The translations under genes and the position numbers were made by a program. Shown in pieces: positions 19,531 through 26,938 of a stretch of DNA of 26,938 bases (the stretch's first letter is position 1; every line of letters begins with the position of its first letter). Below the pieces are notes generated by a model. The model had not been told where the DNA came from and made no database searches. It saw only the letters and a program-made list of their open reading frames with translations. The DNA is from Ophiostoma sp. CBS 140.51. Taxonomy: Eukaryota; Ascomycota; Sordariomycetes; Ophiostomatales; Ophiostomataceae. The DNA lies in NCBI GenBank assembly GCA_029298735.1, contig JANSLP010000400.1, positions 1 through 26,938 of the forward strand, in the 5' to 3' direction.

Positions 19531-21142
19531 CTCGTCTTTTTTTATTTTATTTTATTTTTTCCGTACCTTCCCTCTCATAACAAAATGGCCACTGCTTGGT
19601 AGCCACACGGAACATGCCGCCCTACGCCTTCCGTTCTCGTTATGAGGCGGCAACAGGGCCTAGCTTCCCGCTGTCGCATTGCGCATTTTCCATCCAACAG
19701 GATGCAGGCAAGCGACTGGACAGGGCGTTCAGGCGTTGAACAGAGGGCGGGGTCACCTGTATTTTACAGGTTCCAGCAGAAATAGTTCCAGTAGGCCCCT
19801 AAAAGTTGCTAGAGAGGCCTAAAGCCTTCACAGCTAGCAGTGAAAATTGCCCCAATTTCAGTGCTAGGGCCGCTGTGGGTATTTGGGACAGGAACAGAGC
19901 GCAGACAGACGAAGGTAAGGTCGCCTGGAGGCATCTTTTACAGGAGACTCGTAACTTCCTTCAGCGTGGGTCCCCCTTTTGCCCAGCGATTGAATACCCA
20001 CTCCAGCTCAGTCTGCTTCATCTGATTGGTGGCCTTACCTCGGACGAGTTGTCCAAGGGTGTGGGAAGAGCGAAGGAGGGAAACAGTTGGGAAACTGCAA
20101 CCAGCGGCAGGCTTCTGGGCTTCGCTTCACTTTTTTCTTTTGCTCTTCTTTCGTTTCTTCCATGACCAGGCCCAAGAGGGCATCGAACCAAAGAAAACGA
20201 ACACCTGGGTCAGTGCATGTGCACGCTGTTTCCCTTGCCCCCCCTCCCCGTCAACGTCGTAACCATGGAGTGTGAATGCAACAGCATGCGATGCTGCAGG
20301 CCAACTACCATTAACCGAAGACCAGGACCTGTGGCCCAAGGAGACAGGCCCTAAGAAGGCCCAGGGAGAATGGATATGGAGATAGTCCGTAGAAAGAAGC
20401 ACGGTCCAAGCGAGAACAGAGAGAACGTCGTATTGTGCGGCGTTCTCCCGTCCACGCCCAAGAAAAAGGCTCCGACCAGGTCGAAAGCTCAGGAGGGATT
20501 CGAGGGAAACAGTTTGGCGAGGCCGGCTACTGACATCCCCCTGTCATTGTTCCCCTTCTTTAGCCGTGCGGACGACGTAGCGTGTTGTGCATGGGCAGTT
20601 CTTCCCCTGGAATTAAATACATTAGTCGTAAAATGTTTAAACGACATATTTTGACATGTGAAATATATCGGCCAAGCGGCAGAATATTACCTTGTCCTAC
20701 AATAAATGCACCGTTTTGTTGGAGCGCACTTTGTGCCGTCCAAGATCAACAAAGAGAGGCAAACCAGGGAAAGAAAAATTCAACAAAAATGACATCGAGG
20801 AAACAAAACACTCAACCCAAAAAGAGGGGGGCGATGCAAGACACGACAGTGTCAGATTCAAACCACAATTCAAACACCGGGCCGGGAGCCATTCGAGCGA
20901 GGCGAATGGGTTGCCCGCTTGGCCAGGCACAGGTGCCCGCTGTAAGCTATCCAAATAAGGAAGGAGGACAACTGTCGCCGTGTCGTTCTTGTCGTTTTTG
21001 TCTTTCTTTGCCTCGTCTTGAGTCTTTTGTCTTGTTGTGTCCTGGGGGAAAGTGGTGCCCTGTGGAGCCATGCGAGCCTCATCTTGCGTCGCGAGGAAAA
21101 AAGGAATAAACGGGAAAGAGCTTCCCGGCATCCATGGGGCCC

Positions 21143-21166
21143 CAAGTGGGCAGGCAAGTGGGCAGG
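21143..21166. repeat. 12-bp tandem duplication
   Basis: CAAGTGGGCAGG occurs twice in exact head-to-tail order (21143-21154 and 21155-21166). It lies outside any recognised gene. Confidence 0.85.
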
Positions 21167-23640
21167 CACGCCGCTGCCAGCAATCCGGTTGCGTAATGGC
21201 AGTTGCGGGCGGTCAAATAGAGAGGGCGTGTGTATTTTTTACTCAGTATGTCATACGTCTAAGAAAAGGGAGGAATTGAGAGGGACGTGAGCACCGTGAG
21301 ATGCGTACTCCTCGGGAGGAATTTGGAGGCTCCAACGGGAAGAGTGACAGCAACAGGCCAGGCCCAGCGGCCAGGTTAAAAAGTCAAGGAGTTCATAAAA
21401 GTGACATACAGGAGGCCGCTGTGGCGGCCTACAGGCGCCTCACACAGAAACGGATCTCCCATGCGAGCCCCCGAACCGTCCTGGAAACAGTATATGTAGC
21501 GGTGGCCTGCCTGCCTGCTGAGTGGCATGTTGTTAATGCTGACGAATACCCTGTTTTTTTGTCTGTGTCCCCCGTCCAACCGCGATGTCGTACTATGCGC
21601 AAGATGTCTTTTGCCATCTCCATCGTTCCTTCCTCTTTCGTCTTCCGCGAGAAATCAAACCCAAACTTAATCTTCCTTCGCAGGCGGAAAGAGCGGCGGT
21701 GTTAACGGGGAAAGCGCAAGACAGCGAAGAAACCCCGAGGGAAAGACCGCACCCGTACCCGTACTGCCGCCTATTACTTGTATAATATTACACGAAATAA
21801 AAGAGGCAATACAACGTCACGTATACTCCATTACAGGAAGTTGACAACGAAGCAAACTTCGGGAACTTTTTATGTTCAGCAAACTCCTTCAGCTGCAAGC
21901 CACCTGCCGTAAGCAGTTCCAGGGGCTTGGATTTAGTTGACGGGGCCTCGTATATATGGAAGACTATTCTCACCACACGTTAACCTCTCACTATGGAATA
22001 CTACAGAATAAATAGCAGGTGATGACGAACAGGTGGAAAGGCCCATGGATCAGCAGCCAAGCTTTGCGGGAAGCATATCTTATTATCTCGTATGGCATAC
22101 GCGGAGATGTGAGCCAGCATCATGGAAATTAAACAATATGTGTATACTTCGTAGAGCTACTGGCAATGAACCTCATTTCTCCTTCATAATCGGCCAAGAA
22201 AGTCGGCGAGATGAGATGGACAGCACACGTGTGTGTGAACAAGTAATCTGCAAGGCTGTGAGTGGTGAGTTGGGAAATCAAAAATCAATAGGTAAGCCCT
22301 ACATAAATCTCAATTTTGAATTACCACTGTCCTCCCCACGATCCAACTTCACCAAAAGACGGCTGTCCCTTGCAGGCCGCGCGGCTATAAGTCGGCAGCC
22401 AGCGGAGCATTGCACGAATCGAGAACATGTTATTTTAATTTTTGTATCTCTAAGATTATTTTCATATCTAACAAGGACCAGATGAAAGAGCAGTTTGTTT
22501 CCAACAGGCGGTTGATACAGACCTACCGAGGTGAAAACCAGGACCATGCCATTTTTGGTTGTTCGTTGAGACATGGAGGGCCCTGCATGGAGCACAAGCC
22601 CCCAGCCGTGGCGCTGGAAAACAGTGAGCAAAAGGCAAGCAAAGGCCAGCCACGCATAAGTATTGATTTTATTTTTCGAGCTTGGTATATTAAAAGAGCC
22701 ACTTTTGACAGCCTGTCTTTTTTTTTAAATTAAGGTTTTTCCTTTCGTTTCTTTTTCGTTTCTATTTTCCTCATTCTGTTTTCTTTTTTTGTTCTTTCGT
22801 CTCTTCTTTTGTTCCTATCCCCCGTCGAATACGACCGTTGGAATATTCCGTGCACGAAATGCTCGTAAGGAAGACAGAAGGAGATGAAGCTACTGCGGAG
22901 CCTCTCGATCGCGTCTTTTTAGCACTGCCGAGAGAGGCAAGGCTCTGGCCGCCATGGTTCGATTGTAAAATGATGAGATGGAGTAGCCACGGAGGACGGA
23001 GCGTTGCAGCCCGACTCCTGTTGACAGTATCAAAATTTGAAAGAAAAAAAAAGAGAAAAAAAAAAGAGAGAGAAAAGAATGTCATTGAAGAGGGCCAACA
23101 GCTGTGACATATAAAGTTGTATGGAAAGAGGCTCAATATTGAGTTGTAGTGAAGTCTGCTTGCTGTATTATGATCTCGCTCTTACAACGTAACTTTGCAC
23201 AGACACCTGTGGTCCTGGTTGCGCTCGCTTTCGCTCTGGCGCAGAGAGTGAGCGAGGAGATTGGCGTGGATTCATGGGTAACAGTGGGATATTGGCAGGT
23301 TGTGGGGCTCAACTTTCAGTGGGAGGCGCCTTCCTTTTCCAACGAATGAGGGCCCCTGAAGCGTGCCTGCCTGCAGTGCCTGTAAAACGTCATCTTAGGC
23401 TGAAAAATCGGCGCTTGCATTTATTCTCGAAAAAGGGAAGAATGGCAAGGCAAAAAATGGTCGAAAAAGGAAGGGGAACTCGCCCGGTAATAAAATCTCA
23501 AGTCGTACCTTCCATTTCCAACGCTCAGCCGCGTCCCTGTCTTTCAAACCAGCAGACGCCCCTTTTCGACAAACTTCAATCTTCTTTTTGCCAAAACCCT
23601 GGTCGGCAGTTCAGCAGAGACCCACACGGAACCAGTTGAC

Positions 23641-23873
23641 AAGTCAAGATTGACAACAGGACGGAGCCTGCACGACACCACAGCGCCGCAAATCCGGATA
23701 AACGTAAAACCTGGGCCGTCTACAAGCTAAGAAGCGACCGGCTTCGGACCGGCATCTGACAAATTCGATATCGATATCAACGTTGACATCACCATCAACG
23801 ACAATTGCTGTTCACAGAATTGATACTCATCGACTCTAAATCACCCGAACTATTCAAAACACACATTGCAACA
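23641..23873 (+). promoter_or_regulatory. Probable CIA2 proximal promoter and leader
   Basis: This 233-bp stretch lies directly upstream of the CIA2 start. It contains a perfect 12-bp palindrome GATATCGATATC at 23767-23778 and a CA-rich, A-rich leader (CACACATTGCAACAATGG) around the start codon, typical of fungal mRNAs. No TATA box was obvious. Confidence 0.45.
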
Positions 23874-24928
23874 ATGGCCGAACTCCAGAACGCCAACCCC
23901 GTCATCCTCAACGCCGCCCAGCTGCCGAGTCGGCGTCTGGGCAAGGACACGGCCGCGAAGCGTGGACCCGAGTTCAAGTTTGACGACATCCTTGCGCCCA
24001 AGACCAATTCGACAGGCGGTGCTGTCTCTTCGTGGGCTGCTCCTCCTGTATCTCCGCCCTCGCCGCTGTCCTCAGTGTCGTCGGGCGACGCATACGACGA
24101 TGTCGATGCTTTCGGTGGCGACGACGGCGATGTCTTTACCGAGGAGCCCATTGACGAGCAAGAGATCTACGGTATGTTTTATTTATCTCATACTCTTTTA
24201 TTTGAGTTTTCTTTCCATTTCTCTGCGTCGTCGCTTCACCTCATGTTGTCTGGGCTTTCCATACCCGAGCAACCGCGACGGAAACATGCAGATATCCAAA
24301 ATACATGCCTCCGACAACAACGACACAACAACATTCCCTCATCCTGTGTACCCGTGCATTGTGTTTTGTTTCCATATTCTTCATGTTAAGCTTTGCTTGC
24401 CATGTTGTTCCCTTTTTTTCCTTTCCCTCACAAAATATTTCGACTCCTCCATGCATCGAGCCATTTGAGACAAAAGCACACCCCGCTAACGTTTCAACCC
24501 CCCGTCCTTTTTGGCACCCCTCGCCAACAACAGACCTGATCTCCACGATTTCTGACCCTGAGCACCCGCACACACTGGGCCAACTCTCTGTTGTCAACCT
24601 GCCTGACATTCGCATTACGCCCTCGCCCACATCGGCTGAGGCCAAGGCTACTGCCAATGATCCCAATGCTCTGACGCAGGTCCTCGTCTTCGTCACGCCG
24701 ACTGTCAACCACTGCTCGCTCGTCACGGTCATTGGTCTCGCCATCCGTGTGCGCCTCGAGCAGACGCTGCCTCCCAACTACCGCGTCGACATCCAGGTCA
24801 AGGAGGGCGCGCACGCGCAGGACGACCAGGTCACCAAGCAGCTGTCGGACAAGGAGCGTGTGGCAGCCGCGCTAGAGAACGACACACTGCGTGGTGTCTT
24901 GGACAAGATGCTCGAAACGTGCCAGTGA
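23874..24928 (+). CDS. CIA2: CIA2/FAM96 (MIP18 family) cytosolic Fe-S cluster targeting protein (2 exons)
   Basis: Cia2 is a subunit of the cytosolic iron-sulfur assembly targeting complex (with Cia1 and Met18/MMS19), which delivers Fe-S clusters to nuclear and cytosolic apoproteins. Exons are 23874-24171 and 24534-24928, giving 230 residues. Splicing restores the family signature EIYDLISTISDPEHPHTLGQ at the junction (GTATGT donor, CAACAG acceptor, phase 1). The MIP18 domain spans about 95-225. It contains VFVTPTVNHCSLVTVIGLAI with the conserved reactive Cys160, then IRVRLEQTLPPNYRVDIQVK and the C-terminal LRGVLDKMLETCQ. The N-terminal 95 residues are Ser/Pro- and Asp-rich and probably disordered, as usual in fungal homologues. 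The 362-nt intron is far longer than most others here. Confidence 0.95.
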
Positions 24929-26938
24929 TGCAACCATGATTAGCATAAGATCGTCCCTAAACCTCCGCCCTTTCATCCCGCCCTCCTACCGCTTTCGTAC
25001 CGCCGCCATTACGCATTGTATATTGCATATTGCAGTGTATCTATTTTTACACCTTCTCTCTTCACTCTTGCCCGGGAAAATAACGACCCAAAGGGCAGAC
25101 GACACATAGACAACCGTGCCCAGCCATGCGTCCTTTCCCAGGCCAAGACATGGCGATGACCAGGCCCGAGCCCAACAAACAAAGTGCGGGCTCAACAATG
25201 CGAAGGCCTGGTTTGCTGGAGGGCTGAAACTGGTGATCTTCAGTATCCAGGCCAGGTCGATCTTTTTTTAACCTTTTCTGTCTGGTCATCGATGCTTATG
25301 AAAACGCATGAACGTGGTCAAGCATTGCTGCATTGCCATTGTCTCTCTGTTGATACTCGGGATGAGGTCATGCTTGCAACATCACGGACGGAAAAGGGAC
25401 AAACGACATGAGATCAAGCCTCTGGTCCGGCATCCGCCAAACGTTGCTAGTCGGAAGATCGAATGTCCAGGCACGAACCCCCGCCGAGTTTTGGTAAACG
25501 GTTGAATCATCAAAATGCATAGCACCAGGGGGACACAGAGGTTGGCGAGAACATGGCGTCTATCCGTCTCGAGGAGGATAGACGGAGTATGAGAAAAGAC
25601 CTGAAATTGCTGCCATACTAGGAACAGCCTATCACGAATATAATGAACGTCATTTGCTTGGACACACTTGCACACACCCCTCTCGTCATGTTTGATTTAG
25701 CAGCGTCGGATTGCATGCGAGATGGGATTACGCCTAGGCCATTTCCGTACTTCTCGCTTTCTTTTTTCTTCCACTACCGCTGTCAACCACGTATATAGAC
25801 AGACTCGTCATAGCGTCTTCCTTGACGAGCCCGCCCTGTCGCTGTCAGAGGTCAAAAGAAGCCGCCGGCAACTTTATTGGGTCTTGTCGTATTTTTCGAC
25901 GATGCACTGCCATCTATCTCTTTCTCTTGCTCATCTTCGCACTGCATCTTGGCCAATATTACATATGCAGCGGCTATTCTCTCTTGGAGACGCATACGAC
26001 GTACGCAACGTGTCCGCTTGAAAATTTTTGTGCATGGCAGGAAAGACGCCAAGTTGATGTCAATGCACCGGATTCCACTGCGTCTCTTAAAAGCCCGTCT
26101 CGTGGGGTTTTTGTTGACAGGAGAATGGGGACGTGCACGACTTGCCCTACATCGTACATACATGTACGAATACTTGCCCAGCAAAGACCCTCGTACCTTT
26201 TATTTTGCCTCATTGTGAACTCACTTCTTCCCGTTGCCTCCTGTTGCTCATTGTCTCTAGTGCTGACTCTTCGTGGTCCTTCACGACAAGCCCAGATGGC
26301 ACACTCCTCTGGCGTTGTGGGCCATCCGCTCATCCTTTGGTGTCAATATGGACAATCCTCAACGTGCTATGATGCATGTAGAAAATTAAGGGTCCTCATG
26401 TCTTGACCCTCTCTCTGCCCGTGCTATTCTCGTCCCTTGTTGATGCCACTGCCGGGTCGGGCAATCCACTCGCCTTACCCACAATCAGACCCCAGGAAAA
26501 CTGTGCTTTTTCTAGTATTTTTTCTGGCTTTTCATTCTTGATTTTTTGAATGTTAATTTCTAAAAACTCCCCGTGACAAAGGCTATCAAGAATTAGAACA
26601 ACTTTGAAAATGGAGCAGGGTTGCAGGCACGGAACATTAGTGAAATGGGGTCAGAGGTGGCAGAGTTGCAGCGCTTGTGAGCGTTCCACTTGAATAGATC
26701 ACAAAAGGACAAGCTCACAGAAGATGCAGGGGAAATACAGAGCAAAACCCTAAATGGGCAGGGGTCGAGTGTAGGACATTCGTACAGTTGTCGTTGAGAA
26801 TACTAAGACTGCAGACTTTGAGATGATTTGTCGCAGATTGTGGTTGGGTTTGTTTAGATTTATGTTCTTCAGAACATAGAATACCAAATATAAAATAGTC
26901 ATTCCTTTTCTTTTCTTTTTGAAAATAGTCATAATCAT
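24929..26938. other. Right-hand spacer, no gene seen
   Basis: About 2 kb downstream of CIA2. Open frames up to about 194 codons (plus strand, 25822-26406) show no motif and have a composition like the surrounding noncoding DNA. The last 400 bp are AT-rich. The first few hundred bases probably contain the CIA2 3' untranslated region. No RNA gene or repeat was recognised. Confidence 0.45.

Larger units (their letters stand above)
17801..23640. other. Gene-poor stretch, no confident gene
   Basis: Nearly 6 kb without a recognisable gene on either strand. Open frames up to about 175 codons occur (for example on the plus strand at 20582-21109 and 22033-22485), but their translations lack family motifs, have irregular composition and show no good splice continuity. 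Content noted: a CACGTG palindrome at 18215-18220, two weak candidates listed separately (18691-18873 plus and 18936-19530 minus), a small tandem repeat at 21143-21166, a T-rich stretch at 19537-19562, and a T/CT-rich block at about 22716-22810 followed by an A-rich block at about 23040-23085. Lineage-specific or noncoding genes cannot be excluded. Confidence 0.4.

Noticed and set aside
20180..20205. tRNA B-box-like sequence on the minus strand (GGTTCGATGCC)
   Set aside because: The flanking bases do not form a T-stem and there is no A-box or acceptor stem at the right distance.
20582..21109. 175-codon open frame in the gene desert
   Set aside because: No recognisable motif and irregular composition; length alone is not evidence here.
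22018..22100. Box C-like GTGATGA as a C/D snoRNA
   Set aside because: No convincing box D with a terminal stem at a suitable distance was found.
22033..22485. 150-codon open frame in the gene desert
   Set aside because: No family motif, no splice partners, and composition like the flanking noncoding DNA.
26750..26938. Minus-strand open frame running off the right edge
   Set aside because: AT-rich low-complexity translation without a motif; not distinguishable from spacer.

Overview
The window reads as nuclear DNA of a filamentous ascomycete fungus, probably Pezizomycotina-like. The evidence is a Zn(II)2Cys6 regulator with a fungal middle homology region, short introns with GTRNGT donors and CTAAC/CTGAC branch points, a dispersed fungal 5S rRNA gene, and ORFs richer in GC than the spacers. 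I made no species call. All intron/exon structures below were built by hand from splice motifs, reading phase and protein-family continuity.

Layout, left to right. Positions 1-148 are almost pure G, which is suspicious as a contig end. After a spacer without a recognisable gene comes a broken, internally deleted Zn2Cys6 regulator gene (1872-2399, +), then a complete 5S rRNA gene (2682-2800, +) with a T-run terminator. Next is HRD3/SEL1L (3056-5767, -), whose signal peptide is recovered from a small first exon. It is divergent from a WDR89-type WD40 protein (6652-7837, +, four exons). WDR89 converges on FRG1 (8018-8887, -), and FRG1 is divergent from a TMEM70-like mitochondrial membrane protein (9421-10514, +, three exons). 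A 1015-residue Zn2Cys6 transcription factor lies on the minus strand (11424-14936, five exons). It is followed by about 8.9 kb without a convincing gene, then CIA2 (23874-24928, +, MIP18 family) and 2 kb with nothing recognised.

The genes are not a pathway cluster. They are ordinary housekeeping functions (ER-associated degradation, nuclear RNA/nucleolar roles, a mitochondrial inner-membrane protein, cytosolic Fe-S assembly, 5S rRNA) plus one large regulator. The parts most worth a second look are the decayed regulator next to the 5S gene, the long strand-skewed region upstream of the intact regulator, the splice-site ambiguities in WDR89, the large CIA2 intron that carries its own in-frame start, and a possible LRR/F-box relic in the gene-poor stretch. 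I found no CRISPR array, clear transposon, tRNA or biosynthetic cluster, and no clear evidence of a previously undescribed system.
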